The notes beneath the pieces were generated by a model. It saw only the letters and a list, made by a program, of their open reading frames with translations, was not told the DNA's origin and made no database searches. The position numbers were made by a program, and so were the translations under genes. Below are positions 33,330 to 45,309 of a stretch of 64,000 nt of DNA, one piece after another (position 1 is the stretch's first letter; each line of letters opens with the position of its first letter). The stretch covers positions 2,108,001-2,172,000 of the forward strand of contig NZ_CP037934.1 in the NCBI RefSeq assembly GCF_004353225.1, in the 5' to 3' direction. The DNA comes from Marinobacter sp. JH2 (GTDB lineage Bacteria > Pseudomonadota > Gammaproteobacteria > Pseudomonadales > Oleiphilaceae).

Positions 33330-34868
33330 TCACGCCGCACATTTGGCTTGTTTTTTTGTCTTAACCCTTCGGGTTTTTCGAGGCTTCAGCGCGTAACGAT
33401 TGAGCCCGGCCAAATGAATTTTCCGCAGATACGTTTCCCAATCAACGGCGCGGGCATCTACCGGGAACAAGCTCTGATCCACGGCGCCGGAGCGTTCTGC
33501 CAACGCAAGTAGGTCGTCATTGCAAAAAATATAATCCGGTGCCGTGTAAAACCCGAAAATCGTCGCCAGCGACTGAGTCGTATCCAGATTTCTCAGCCAC
33601 TTTAGGTCGGCACGACTGCCCAGACGTTTGAGCCCCCCATTGGTCAGCCTGAGAGGCAAACGTACACCTCTCACCGCCAGCTCGAACAAGGTTCGATTGA
33701 CTGCCACGAAAGGCTTAGAGGGCTTTCGGTAGAAGAGATGATCGTAAGCGGCATAATTCGCTTTTGCTTCGGCAATCAGATGATCAATGAACTGACCAAT
33801 GGTGACCGGGTTAGAGCTACCACTACAGCACTGGTAAATCCTCTGGCCATTGGGCTCAGCCAGAGCCTCTGTCAGCGCAAGAATGATTGAGTTGGCCACA
33901 AGATCCACGGGAATGACATCGATAACACCTGAACGATTGCCCGGAAACAACGATACTTTCCCACGGGCGTACGCCAGAATAATTGCGTCAGCAACTTTCA
34001 CCCCCTCAATCCAGCCGGGCGCGGGCTCCTCAAGAGCGCTTTCAATAATAGAAGGTCGAACAATGGTCAAGCTTCGCCCTTTCAGCGCCTTAAGCAATAG
34101 TTGTTCACCCATCCATTTGGTAAAGGTGTAGGTATCACTCCAGCCATAGCGACGAGCTTCACGCAGCCCCAGCTCAACCAATCGCTTATCCAAAGCCCTA
34201 CCCTCAAAACGGGTTTGCTCTTCCTCAACTTTGCTCTGGAGGGTCGCAATCAGATTCTCTACTTCGTAGTAGCCATGCACGGAACGCGGTACAGACTTTT
34301 TAGCCGGCTTGATGATGGACTCGGTGACCTGCCCGCTATTCATGCCGTTCACATAGCACGTCGATACCTGCAAAACAGCAAGCTGCAAATTCAATCGTGC
34401 CAGCTCGGCGATATTGTCTAGGCAAAGCGTGTTGATCTTCAGCGCTTGATCAAGCGCTTCCTGAAAGTTCACACTGGCCGCAGAGTTGATCACTGCATCT
34501 AGATCACCTGCCAGTTTTTGAAATGCCTGCTGCCCGATTCCAAACGAAGGCTCGGTGACTTCCCCAGTGATACAGTGAACCTTATCAGTAAGGAACGACT
34601 CAAAAGCCTCTGAATCGTGTTCGCGCATACGATCAAATACCGAGGATGTCGCAACCTCTTCAAGAAACCGACTACGGGCATCCGCATGTTTCCTGTTCGC
34701 TCGAATCAACAGATACACGCCACCAATCTCAGGCACCGTCCGAATAAGTTTTTCCAGAACCACTTTGCCTAAAAATCCCGAGGTGCCTGTAATCAGCACC
34801 CGTTTTCCTTTCAGCTGCCTCAACACCTGAGACGTTGCCTTATCAGCCGCTGCCTGTTCGTTCGCCAT
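33330..34868 (-). CDS. Fatty acyl reductase (wax-ester type, Marinobacter FAR-like)
   Basis: This 512-residue reductase begins with an NAD(P)H-binding Rossmann motif (ITGTSGFLGKVV, near residue 29), has the extended-SDR Tyr-x-x-x-Lys as YTFTK, and ends with a C-terminal FAR domain (PDYIFCNDDL...FPVDARAVDWETYL...HLAGLNRYAL). I recognise it as close to the Marinobacter FAR that reduces acyl-CoA or acyl-ACP to fatty alcohol for wax-ester synthesis. The start at 34868 (MANEQAAADK) follows CGGAGTG and matches the known N-terminal length; a 48-residue extension is not supported. Its wax-ester synthase partner is not in the window. It lies on the same strand as acs, 215 bases upstream. Confidence 0.9.
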   Translation of the reverse strand: MANEQAAADKATSQVLRQLKGKRVLITGTSGFLGKVVLEKLIRTVPEIGGVYLLIRANRKHADARSRFLEEVATSSVFDRMREHDSEAFESFLTDKVHCITGEVTEPSFGIGQQAFQKLAGDLDAVINSAASVNFQEALDQALKINTLCLDNIAELARLNLQLAVLQVSTCYVNGMNSGQVTESIIKPAKKSVPRSVHGYYEVENLIATLQSKVEEEQTRFEGRALDKRLVELGLREARRYGWSDTYTFTKWMGEQLLLKALKGRSLTIVRPSIIESALEEPAPGWIEGVKVADAIILAYARGKVSLFPGNRSGVIDVIPVDLVANSIILALTEALAEPNGQRIYQCCSGSSNPVTIGQFIDHLIAEAKANYAAYDHLFYRKPSKPFVAVNRTLFELAVRGVRLPLRLTNGGLKRLGSRADLKWLRNLDTTQSLATIFGFYTAPDYIFCNDDLLALAERSGAVDQSLFPVDARAVDWETYLRKIHLAGLNRYALKPRKTRRVKTKKQAKCAA

Positions 34869-35451
34869 TTTCTGCACTCCGTGTCTCAAACCGGTTACCG
34901 GGTCCAAGCATTCCCGAATACTGAGCCATGCCTTACTTTTATTTTCGTTCAATGCTTGCACACTCAGTATGACAAGCGGGTGACCAACTGCATACTTAAC
35001 ATACAAACCCAAATCGATTTTGTTTTCCGTCCCTCAAAAATGACGACGGACGTGTAGAAAAACCAACCACATCACATTCCTACTAACACAGCGCTCAAAG
35101 ACACATTCACGATGAGCGGGATGTCGCACGCGGTGCATACGCTGCTCGCAGGCCCAACATCAGTGCCGATAACCCTTGCTCACTGGAGGTTCGTCTTAAA
35201 ACCAAAGTTCGTCGTCACGCTTACCCATGCGCCAGCCAGAATTGTAAGACACTCGGATCAGTAAGGTTGACGAGGTTAGCAAAGCGTTGCAGCTCGTTAA
35301 TTTTTGTATCTCGAAATGCGTGCTACTGCACATATTTCGCTCAGTCCCTTCTCTAATCTAGATCATACACGCACGTCACCGAATCACCGGCTAACGGTTA
35401 ACAACGACAAAAAGGTGACGGCAAACAAAGACTAGAAAGAAGGCAGCAATC
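34869..35451. other. 583-base gene-free divergent intergenic region
   Basis: This is the longest gene-free stretch of the window, lying between the fatty acyl reductase and the divergent methyltransferase. It must hold both promoters. It includes GAAGG near 35436, before the methyltransferase ATG. A 49-codon plus-strand frame from 35112 was considered and rejected. No terminator, RNA gene, repeat array or transposon end was seen. A TAACGGTTAAC dyad near 35392-35402 is the only small symmetry noted. Confidence 0.5.
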
Positions 35452-36105
35452 ATGCGCGATAAGTACAAATATATCGGTCCCGTCTACGACTTTCTCAGCA
35501 ATCTTTACAGCGGTAAAAACATTCATCACTGCAAAACCGCCATGCTGGATGTTGAAACTCTGCAAAAAGGCGATCGGGTTTTATTTGCCGGCGTTGGTCA
35601 TGGTCGTGACGCGATTCGCGCAGCAGAACTCGGGGCCGATGTAACGGTGGTCGATTTATCTGAAACCATGCTTCGAAAATTTGGTGATGCACTGCGTGAC
35701 GAAGCGCCTCACCTCAGCATTCGCCGTATCCACAGCGATATTATGAAAGTAGATGAAGCAGGCGAATACGACATGGTTGTCGCCAACTTTTTCCTGAACG
35801 TATTCGATGAAGACATGATGGTTAAAGTTCTGGAACATCTGATCAACCTGGGTAAGTCAGATGCCAAAATCGTCGTTGGCGATTTTTGTTACCCCACCGG
35901 AAATATTTTCTCTCGCACGTTCAAAAAACTGTATTGGTACATGGCCGTGTTCGTCTTTTGGCTATTCGCCAACAACGCTTTCCACAAAATCTACAACTAT
36001 CCCGAACACATGCAGCGTCTGGGCTTGCAAGTGAACGAAAAGAAGCACTTCAAGCTTCTTAACATGGATTGCTATTGGTCGATTCTCGGCCAGAAAAAAG
36101 CCTAA
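35452..36105 (+). CDS. Class I SAM-dependent methyltransferase, possibly membrane-associated
   Basis: This 217-residue protein has the class I fold with motif I as VLFAGVGHGRDAIRAA and motif II region VTVVDLSETML, followed by YDMVVANFFLNVF. A hydrophobic segment (YWYMAVFVFWLFANNAF) lies at about residues 160-178, suggesting membrane contact and a lipophilic substrate. The N terminus (YIGPVYDFLSNLYSGKNI) resembles the UbiE/phospholipid methyltransferase style entry helices. Exact substrate and family name are unknown. It is the first gene of a pair with the DUF2156 gene 44 bases downstream. The pair looks relatively A+T-rich to the eye compared with flanking housekeeping genes, but this was not measured. 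Confidence 0.72.
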   Translation: MRDKYKYIGPVYDFLSNLYSGKNIHHCKTAMLDVETLQKGDRVLFAGVGHGRDAIRAAELGADVTVVDLSETMLRKFGDALRDEAPHLSIRRIHSDIMKVDEAGEYDMVVANFFLNVFDEDMMVKVLEHLINLGKSDAKIVVGDFCYPTGNIFSRTFKKLYWYMAVFVFWLFANNAFHKIYNYPEHMQRLGLQVNEKKHFKLLNMDCYWSILGQKKA

Positions 36106-36148
36106 AACCTATTAACCACGATAATAAAAAGGTTACGGGAGCAGTGTT

Positions 36149-37156
36149 ATGTCAGACCAAATTCTTGCACTCGATGGCATCAAAGAGAACGCGAGTTGCC
36201 AGTTCACATTCTCTGAACGTGTGGGCTACCTGAAGCAACACGGCGCGCACTCGCAGTCGTTTTCCACGCTACAACCCGGCATGCAATATTTCGATGTACC
36301 GGGTGTGGGCTACATTGCTTACATGCGCAAATGGGGTGCCACCTTCGTCCTGTCGGATCCGGTGGCTGCGCGGGAAGATTTCCCCGTAATTCTTGAGCAG
36401 TTCCAGCAGACGTTTCCGAACGCTTCATACGTTCAGGTGTCCAAGGCCGTTGTGGATTTTCTTCACCTACGTTTCGGCATGTATGGCACACAGTTTGGTT
36501 GCGAGTCCCGTATCAACCTCCAGAAATGGTCGCTAACAGGCAAGAAAAAACAAATCTTGCGTACCGCTCTGAATCAGGCTGAAAAGCATGGGATCATTGT
36601 AAAAGAACGCTACAGCGACGATCACACCCGCGAAATATCCGAGGCTTGGATACGCACTCGAAAATGCAAAAGCAATGAAATCCGGTTCCTGATTCGCCCG
36701 ATGGAAATGGATTACCGTGAGAACGAACGCCACTTCTACGCTTACGAAGACAGCAAGGCTGTCGGCTTCATCTATTTTGATCCGATCTACCACAACAACA
36801 AAATTATCAGCTACGTGCCCAATATCTCACGGGCAAATGCAGACTTCCGTCAAGGCATTTTCTACACCTTGATGGCCCACGCCATGGAAGTGTTTAAAGA
36901 AGAAGGGGTGCCGTTCATCGATTTGGGCCTGATACCTTTATCACTGGACAAAGCCACCGAGCACCAAGAAAGCCCGCTGCTAAAAAAACTGATGCACGGC
37001 ATCTACGACAAAGGAAATTTTTTATACAATTTCAAAGGATTGGAGTTCACAAAATCCCGTTTTCGAGGCGAAAACTTCAAAACCTATTGTTGTCACAAGC
37101 GTGCCATTCCAGCACTTGAATTCTTCGCGATGTTTAAACTGACCCGGTTACTTTAA
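36149..37156 (+). CDS. Stand-alone LPG-synthase C-terminal-like (DUF2156) protein
   Basis: This 335-residue protein matches the GNAT-like C-terminal domain of MprF aminoacyl-phosphatidylglycerol synthases: QYFDVPGVGYIAYMRKWGATFVLSDPVA, NLQKWSLTGKKKQILRTALNQAEKHG, DSKAVGFIYFDPIY and FIDLGLIPLS. It lacks the N-terminal flippase membrane domain, so it would act on the cytoplasmic side. MprF members transfer amino acids from aminoacyl-tRNA to lipid; isolated DUF2156 proteins have various or untested substrates. Pairing with a methyltransferase suggests a lipid or small-molecule headgroup modification, which is inference. Its stop overlaps murI by nine bases on the opposite strand. Confidence 0.75.
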   Translation: MSDQILALDGIKENASCQFTFSERVGYLKQHGAHSQSFSTLQPGMQYFDVPGVGYIAYMRKWGATFVLSDPVAAREDFPVILEQFQQTFPNASYVQVSKAVVDFLHLRFGMYGTQFGCESRINLQKWSLTGKKKQILRTALNQAEKHGIIVKERYSDDHTREISEAWIRTRKCKSNEIRFLIRPMEMDYRENERHFYAYEDSKAVGFIYFDPIYHNNKIISYVPNISRANADFRQGIFYTLMAHAMEVFKEEGVPFIDLGLIPLSLDKATEHQESPLLKKLMHGIYDKGNFLYNFKGLEFTKSRFRGENFKTYCCHKRAIPALEFFAMFKLTRLL

Positions 37157-37978
37157 GCCGGGCCAGTTACTCTTCACATCGGCGACGGGCATTCCCATAC
37201 CTTCCAGGAAACGCTCAATACCAGCCGGAGCGGGGCCGGAAAAACAGGCGGCTCCCACCACTCCTCCTGACAACTCGCCGGGCACATCTGAAGGCAGCAT
37301 GCGGCCAGCGTTTTTCAGTAAATACTCGACCCGTCGAGCGATTGCCGCTCCCGAATCAACCCAAAACGCCACGTCCGGCAAGCTTTCCCGAAACCACTGC
37401 AGCAACAAAGGATAATGGGTACAGCCCAAGACAACGGTGTCCACACCGCGTTGTTGAAACGGACGCATGGCCTCATTTAGGTGATGTTGATTCGGCTCCT
37501 GACCGGAAACCAACTCTTCTGCCCAGCGCACCAGATTCGGATCGCCCAAGCGGACAACCTCACAATTACTCGCAAAGTCTCTAATAAGCTTGTCCAGATA
37601 GGGTCGTTTCACCGTAGCCGGAGTCGCCAGAACACCGATTTTTCGGTTCAATGTGCACTGCGATGCCGGTTTGATCGCAGGAACGACGCCCACCACAGGA
37701 ATCTCTGTTCGCGCTCTCAGATAAGGCAAAACAATAGTACTGGCGGTATTACAGGCAATAACAATGACATCGCACGGAGTTTGCTGAACGCACGCTTCGA
37801 TCAGCGAGCAGCAGCGGTCGATCACCACCTGTTCCGGTTGATCGCCATAGGGAAACCCCGCGTTGTCGGCCACATACAGTAATTCTGCGCTGGGCAACGC
37901 GCGATGAATACAGGCGGCCACACTGAAACCACCGACGCCCGAATCAAACACCAGTACTCTGGGATTACGTTTGTTCAT
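37148..37978 (-). CDS. murI: Glutamate racemase
   Basis: This 276-residue enzyme makes D-glutamate for peptidoglycan. It has both catalytic cysteine motifs, ACNTAST and GCTHYPLLL, and the N-terminal FDSGVGGFSV. Length is typical. It overlaps the DUF2156 gene by nine bases in convergent orientation. The NudC stop codon lies two bases before its ATG, so the two are cotranscribed. Confidence 0.93.
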   Translation of the reverse strand: MNKRNPRVLVFDSGVGGFSVAACIHRALPSAELLYVADNAGFPYGDQPEQVVIDRCCSLIEACVQQTPCDVIVIACNTASTIVLPYLRARTEIPVVGVVPAIKPASQCTLNRKIGVLATPATVKRPYLDKLIRDFASNCEVVRLGDPNLVRWAEELVSGQEPNQHHLNEAMRPFQQRGVDTVVLGCTHYPLLLQWFRESLPDVAFWVDSGAAIARRVEYLLKNAGRMLPSDVPGELSGGVVGAACFSGPAPAGIERFLEGMGMPVADVKSNWPGLK

Positions 37979-37980
37979 CG

Positions 37981-38808
37981 TCAGGATGACGCTCCGGCGG
38001 CGGCAATTTCCTCTTTCATGGCTTGAATCAACTGCCCTGAAATAGTGGTGACCGGAGGTGTCGGTGGATGATCATCGGGCGTGTACCAGCCGGCATCCGA
38101 CAGCTCGTCTTCCTGAAGCACAAGATCCCCACCTTGATAATCCGCAAAAAAGCCCATCATCATTTGGTGTGGAAACGGCCAAGGCTGGGAGCTTTGGTAC
38201 CGAATGTTCGCCACATCCAAACCGGTTTCTTCTTTCACTTCTCGAACGACCGCTTGCTCCAGATTCTCTCCGGGCTCAACAAAACCGGCAATCAAACTAT
38301 AAAAGTTACGGGTAACCCGGGACGACTTGGCCAAAAGAAACCGGTTATCACGACGAATAACCACGATCACACACGGTGAAATTCTGGGATACCAAGGAAC
38401 GTTACATCGTCCGCACCAGCGGGCACGTTCACGTGGGTGAGCTTGCGTCGCTTCTCCGCAGCGCCCGCAGAAACGATGGTCTTGCCACCATTGCCAAACC
38501 TGAAACCCGGTGCTGAGTAGCTCTACTGGCGCAGCCGGAGCTTGTAGAATTGCGTCTCTGAGCGTCACAGTGCTAAGGCCCGGCAAACCGGTGTCCGGCA
38601 AAGTACTGACAAAAAGTCTGTGTCCGCACCAGGTTCCCAAAGACAAAGCTTCTGGCCGGCTATCCCCCATTTCGGGACCACCCCAACGCAAAAACCATCC
38701 ATTACCCGGCTTTAAAATGCTGCTTCCGGAAAACGCCAACAACAAATCGCCCTGTTTTGGCGTATCGTCACTCCAACCGGGTACCCACTGCGCGCTGTGA
38801 TTCATCAT
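37981..38808 (-). CDS. nudC: NAD(H)/NAD-capped RNA pyrophosphatase NudC
   Basis: This 275-residue Nudix hydrolase has a zinc ribbon (CGRCGEATQAHPRERARWCG, then RCNVPW), the Nudix box GFVEPGENLEQAVVREVKEE followed by TGLDV, and the NADH pyrophosphatase signature SQPWPFPHQMMMGF. It cleaves NADH and removes NAD caps from RNA. It overlaps no gene but ends two bases before murI. Two adjacent ATG codons make the start uncertain by one residue. It is divergent from plsB. Confidence 0.93.
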   Translation of the reverse strand: MMNHSAQWVPGWSDDTPKQGDLLLAFSGSSILKPGNGWFLRWGGPEMGDSRPEALSLGTWCGHRLFVSTLPDTGLPGLSTVTLRDAILQAPAAPVELLSTGFQVWQWWQDHRFCGRCGEATQAHPRERARWCGRCNVPWYPRISPCVIVVIRRDNRFLLAKSSRVTRNFYSLIAGFVEPGENLEQAVVREVKEETGLDVANIRYQSSQPWPFPHQMMMGFFADYQGGDLVLQEDELSDAGWYTPDDHPPTPPVTTISGQLIQAMKEEIAAAGASS

Positions 38809-38944
38809 AGCCAGCCCCTATTTATCTAACGCTGGACAGCAATGTAACACATCGAATTCATTGGCAAGAATGTCTATACGACTTTTCGCCCTCGCAACAA
38901 CCCGTTAAACTTGGCCACTGTTTCTAGGTCCGGAGTTACACCTT

Positions 38945-41416
38945 ATGCGATTTTATCAGGGCGTTCGCAGCCTGATCCTGTGTTTTTTCCGCAAAATCCT
39001 GTTTTTATGGGTTCGCACAGACGTCAGCGGCAACACGTTAGAAGATCTCGGGCTCGATCCTGAAAAACCCGTGTGCTACGTGCTCCAGTACAGCTCGCTA
39101 TCGAGCCGTTTGGTGTTGGAGCAAGAAGTGGTTCGCGCCAAGCTGTCTGGCCCCGCCCCTGAACTTCCGGTCAAGAACAGCTCTACCCATTCGTTCTTCT
39201 TTCTTTATCAGCGTGTGGGCGGCCTGTTCCGGGGCGGCCGACAGAAGCCAGTGCCGACTCAAGAGTTCAGTGAGCTCGTCAAATTCGGCGTTAAACACCC
39301 GGAAAAAGACGTACAGATAGTCCCTGTATCGCTGTTCTGGGGCCGTTCTCCCGACAAGGAGAAATCGCTGGTCAAACTTCTGCTTTCCGATACCTGGTCC
39401 GTTGCCGGCCGATTACAAAAGCTACTCTTGATCCTGGTTCACGGCCGTGACACCTACGTACAGTTCAACCAGCCGTTGTCGCTCAACAAAGTTATCGATG
39501 AGTACCGCGACAATGAAGAGAAAGCCCGACGTAAACTGGGCCGCATTCTACGCACCCATTTCCGGCGCGTGCGCCAAGCCGTTCTCGGGCCAGACCTATC
39601 TCATCGCCGCACACTCGTGGAAGGTCTACTGCGCACCCCCGCGGTGAAAGAAGCCATACGGGAAACCGCCGCGACAGAAGACATCGCTCCTGAAAAAGTT
39701 CGTGCGCGAGCCTTCAAGTACGCCGATGAGATTGCTGCCAGCATGTCCGTTGTCACCATCCGTTTTATGGAACGGGTGCTCGCATGGCTCTGGAATCGCA
39801 TCTACAACGGCATTGCTATTAACAATATTCAGGTTGCTAAAGAGGTTGCACAGGACAGTTCAGTTGTTTATGTGCCCTGTCACCGTTCCCACATCGATTA
39901 TCTCCTGTTGTCTTATGTGCTGTATAAAAACGGGCTGATGCCACCCCACATTGCAGCCGGCATCAATTTAAATATGCCCGTCGTAGGCCCAATCCTTCGC
40001 CGTGGCGGTGCCTTCTTCATGCGCCGCAGCTTCAAGGACAACCCGTTGTATGCCACAGTGTTCAACGAATACATGCACGTGATGTTCACCCGGGGTTATT
40101 CGGTCGAATACTTTGTAGAAGGTGGTCGCTCCCGAACCGGGCGAATGCTGCCACCCAGGCCCGGCATGCTGGCGATGACGGTACGCAGTTTCCTGCGCGA
40201 CAATCGTAAACCCATTGTTTTTGTGCCCGTCTACATCGGATACGAGAAGGTGATGGAAGGTCGCTCCTATCTCGGAGAGCTGCGTGGTAAAAAGAAGCAA
40301 AAAGAAAGCGTGTTCGGGCTTGCCAAAACCGTCCGTAAGCTCAGCAACTCGTTTGGCCGGGTTTCCTTGAACTTCGGCGACCCTATCCCTCTGGCGAACG
40401 TGCTGGACGATGTTCGCGACACTTGGCGCGAAGAAGCATACGATGCAGAGTATCGGCCAGACTGGCTCCCCGATGCGGTATCGGAACTGTCTCAGCGGGT
40501 AGCGGGCAACATCAATGCGGCGGTCGCGGTCAATCCGATTGGCATCACAGCCACCGTTTTGCTTGGCACCGAACGCATGGCGATGGACGAAGGCCAATTG
40601 GTGCGCCTGATGGACCAGTTTGCCAGCATGCTCAAGGCTTTCCCTTACGCCGACACTGTGACTCTACCGGAAGGCAATGCCCGAGACTGGCTGACTTACT
40701 GTGAGGGCATGGGTCTGGTCAACCGTTTGCCGCAAAAGCTGGGTGATATCATTTCGCTGGAAGGCTCCAACGCCATCTTAATGACCTACTATCGCAACAA
40801 TATCCAGCACCTGTTTGCCCTCCCGGCACTGATTGTCAGCCTGTTTGAGAACAAGGCCTGCCTACGCCACGAGAAAATCGTTTTCCTCGCAAGCGTCGCC
40901 TACCCTTATCTGCAGTCGGAGCTTTTCCTTCGGTATTCACAAGACGAGATCGAAAACATCATCCATGAATGGATTGATGTTTTAATCCAGCAAGGGCTTC
41001 TTGTCGCCCTTGAAGACGATAAGCTCAGCCGACCGGAAGAAGGCACCGAGGCGATGTTGCGAGCACGGATTCTGTCGCGTTTTGTCATACAGACCCTCGA
41101 GCGTTATCACATCGCTCTGGGCATTCTGCGCAAGTACGGTTCGGGCAAACTGACTGCGGCCGAACTGGAAGAACAGAGCACGTTGCTAGCTGAGCGAATG
41201 TCGATTTTGTTCGGCCTGAATGCTCCGGAATTTTTCGACAAAACCCTGTTCCGAAGCTTCATCGCCAACATGCAGAAAAACGACGTACTCATTGCGGATG
41301 AAGAAGGCCGGCTGTGTTACGGAGAAGGGCTGGATGAGGTCGCTGAAGATGCGCGCCTAGTACTGAGTGTCGAGAAGCGCCAGGCTATTCAACAAATCAC
41401 CATGATGGATGCCTGA
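38945..41416 (+). CDS. plsB: Glycerol-3-phosphate 1-O-acyltransferase PlsB
   Basis: This 823-residue inner-membrane-associated enzyme acylates glycerol 3-phosphate in the first step of phospholipid synthesis. It has the acyltransferase HxxxxD motif in PCHRSHIDYLLL near residue 312, GGAFFMRRSF, the glycerol-phosphate site FVEGGRSRTGRM, and PIVFVPVYIGYE. The N-terminal domain and C-terminal helices are complete, matching the usual length near 800 residues. It is divergent from nudC. A terminator hairpin follows and overlaps the end of rsmJ. Confidence 0.95.
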   Translation: MRFYQGVRSLILCFFRKILFLWVRTDVSGNTLEDLGLDPEKPVCYVLQYSSLSSRLVLEQEVVRAKLSGPAPELPVKNSSTHSFFFLYQRVGGLFRGGRQKPVPTQEFSELVKFGVKHPEKDVQIVPVSLFWGRSPDKEKSLVKLLLSDTWSVAGRLQKLLLILVHGRDTYVQFNQPLSLNKVIDEYRDNEEKARRKLGRILRTHFRRVRQAVLGPDLSHRRTLVEGLLRTPAVKEAIRETAATEDIAPEKVRARAFKYADEIAASMSVVTIRFMERVLAWLWNRIYNGIAINNIQVAKEVAQDSSVVYVPCHRSHIDYLLLSYVLYKNGLMPPHIAAGINLNMPVVGPILRRGGAFFMRRSFKDNPLYATVFNEYMHVMFTRGYSVEYFVEGGRSRTGRMLPPRPGMLAMTVRSFLRDNRKPIVFVPVYIGYEKVMEGRSYLGELRGKKKQKESVFGLAKTVRKLSNSFGRVSLNFGDPIPLANVLDDVRDTWREEAYDAEYRPDWLPDAVSELSQRVAGNINAAVAVNPIGITATVLLGTERMAMDEGQLVRLMDQFASMLKAFPYADTVTLPEGNARDWLTYCEGMGLVNRLPQKLGDIISLEGSNAILMTYYRNNIQHLFALPALIVSLFENKACLRHEKIVFLASVAYPYLQSELFLRYSQDEIENIIHEWIDVLIQQGLLVALEDDKLSRPEEGTEAMLRARILSRFVIQTLERYHIALGILRKYGSGKLTAAELEEQSTLLAERMSILFGLNAPEFFDKTLFRSFIANMQKNDVLIADEEGRLCYGEGLDEVAEDARLVLSVEKRQAIQQITMMDA

Positions 41417-41425
41417 ACGATGAAT

Positions 41426-41465
41426 CCCTACCGGGCTGAACCAGTGTCAGCTCGGCAGGGCTTTT
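41426..41465 (+). terminator. plsB terminator overlapping the end of rsmJ
   Basis: CCCTACCGGGCTGA at 41426-41439 folds on TCAGCTCGGCAGGG at 41447-41460 with one mismatch and one G-U pair, followed by CTTTT. It lies nine bases after the plsB stop and includes the rsmJ stop codon (41447-41449), so the two functions share bases. Confidence 0.7.
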
Positions 41466-42271
41466 AGCGGATAAATATCGTAACGACTGCTTTTTCCTTC
41501 CACCTGCGTTGCCGGTTTCGGTCCGGTGACGGACGGCGCCTTACGGGGCCGTTTGACCACCACCCGATAACGAGCCGCAGCCAGTGCTGCCTCCAACAGT
41601 TGTTCCGAATCGTCGTCATCGCCAACCACCTGTCGGAACACCTGCATTTCTTTTTTCACCAGCGCCGATTTATCTCGATGCGGAAACATAGGGTCCAGAT
41701 ACACCACATCCGCAACATCGCTGCCAGCCTCTCGCAGCCAATCCACAGAATTGCCTGTCTGCAAATGCATGCGCTGAACCACCGTGGCACATTCCGCATT
41801 TAGTGCAGCGCGTGCCAGGCCGTCTGCCAACAACGCATGAATAACCGGATTCCGCTCAAACAGCGTTACCTTACAGCCCAACCCTGCCAACACGAACGCG
41901 TCTTGCCCCAATCCTGCAGTGGCATCGAGTACGTGCAACTCGGCTTTGGTTTTCTGCAACCCCACCGCGCGGGCCACCAGCTGACCGGTGCCACCACCAT
42001 GTTCGCGCCGATAACCCATCTTTCCGGTCACGAACTCAGCCCTGACGGGGCCGGGAGCACCCTTTCCGGTTAACTGAAGGGCCAGCCCCTGGTCATCCAT
42101 AATAAGCAATACAGGGAAATCTCTGACGAGCTTTGGTTTTACCAAGCCCAGCCAGGTCAGCCCCAGCTCGTCGGCTAGATTTTTGGCGCCATGGCTGTCT
42201 CCCAACGGGGTGCATCCAACGGCAACAATGTCTTCGAGAGGCACAGTGTTTACAGATGAGCTATCAGCCAT
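41447..42271 (-). CDS. rsmJ: 16S rRNA (guanine1516-N2)-methyltransferase
   Basis: This 274-residue SAM-dependent methyltransferase matches RsmJ. Visible family segments are [19 protein letters not shown] (motif I), [37 protein letters not shown] and the [12 protein letters not shown]-terminal region. It modifies G1516 of 16S rRNA. It is convergent with plsB. The tsaB stop lies 18 bases before its start on the same strand, so cotranscription is likely. Confidence 0.92.
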   Translation of the reverse strand: MADSSSVNTVPLEDIVAVGCTPLGDSHGAKNLADELGLTWLGLVKPKLVRDFPVLLIMDDQGLALQLTGKGAPGPVRAEFVTGKMGYRREHGGGTGQLVARAVGLQKTKAELHVLDATAGLGQDAFVLAGLGCKVTLFERNPVIHALLADGLARAALNAECATVVQRMHLQTGNSVDWLREAGSDVADVVYLDPMFPHRDKSALVKKEMQVFRQVVGDDDDSEQLLEAALAAARYRVVVKRPRKAPSVTGPKPATQVEGKSSRYDIYPLKALPS

Positions 42272-42289
42272 GGCAGTGGTCTCCCGAGA

Positions 42290-42997
42290 CTATTCCCGCC
42301 CTGGGAGTTTTTTCCAGGTGACTTCATCACGGACGTACACTGGCTGGGCCTGCTCCGCAGGAACCGCCTGACCCGCATGAAATCCGGGGATCGCCAGGCG
42401 AGCAACATGAGCCGCCCTTGGCACGAGAGAAGAGTCAGCAGAGCTTATACGGGTTTCAACAGCTTCCGGCATGTCATTCCGAAACTTCCATCCTTGCCCT
42501 GCCCCAAACCAGCCATCGCTGATCTGAACTGAATCAGGCAAGCTGACCTTATCCGGATGGCACACACGCTCGTCACCCAATAAAACAGGCAATCCCTCAC
42601 GGCAGGTAAAAGTCGCCCAATACACCTCACTCATGCGCGCATCGAACGCGACCGCAACACCACTGCCGTCAGATAATTGGTGCTCTTCAATTGCGTTAAG
42701 AGCCACAACAGCCAAGGACGATACCGGTACAACCGGCAAATCAAGCCCCCAGGCTAAACCTTGGATGACGCCGGTGGCGATGCGCAAACCGGTAAACGAA
42801 CCCGGCCCACGAGCAAAGGCTAAGGCATTAAGATCTGAAGGTTTCAGCCCCTGCTCTGCGAGCAGCTCGCGAACCATGGGCATTAAAAGGCGGGTATGGC
42901 CTCTGGGGGCCAATTCAAACCGTTCGGTAATCTGGCCATCCAGCCACAGAGCGGCGGAGCAGCCTTCGGAAGACGTATCCAGTGCTAACAACTTCAC
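42290..42997 (-). CDS. tsaB: tRNA t6A threonylcarbamoylation partner TsaB
   Basis: This 235-residue protein has the TsaB N terminus LLALDTSSEGCSAALWLDG and the LAFARGPGSFTGLRIATGVI motif. It is the scaffold and partner of TsaD in making the t6A modification of ANN-decoding tRNAs. It lacks the TsaD metal-binding histidines, as expected for TsaB. It lies between adk and rsmJ on the same strand, a common gammaproteobacterial order. Confidence 0.92.
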   Translation of the reverse strand: MKLLALDTSSEGCSAALWLDGQITERFELAPRGHTRLLMPMVRELLAEQGLKPSDLNALAFARGPGSFTGLRIATGVIQGLAWGLDLPVVPVSSLAVVALNAIEEHQLSDGSGVAVAFDARMSEVYWATFTCREGLPVLLGDERVCHPDKVSLPDSVQISDGWFGAGQGWKFRNDMPEAVETRISSADSSLVPRAAHVARLAIPGFHAGQAVPAEQAQPVYVRDEVTWKKLPGRE

Positions 42998-43029
42998 AGA
43001 TTAAGCCTCCGCGGCTACCCCGGTTTCAA

Positions 43030-45281
<2,252 letters not shown>

Positions 45282-45309
45282 CAGTCGATACTCCTTTAAT
45301 GGTCACAAC

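Noticed and set aside
34869..35012. 48-residue N-terminal extension of the fatty acyl reductase
   Set aside because: The known family N terminus begins at 34868 with a good ribosome site, and the extension has no similarity to the family.
35112..35261. A 49-codon plus-strand frame in the long gap before the methyltransferase
   Set aside because: It has no clear ribosome site, no recognisable composition or domain, and ends well before the next gene; it looks like a chance frame.
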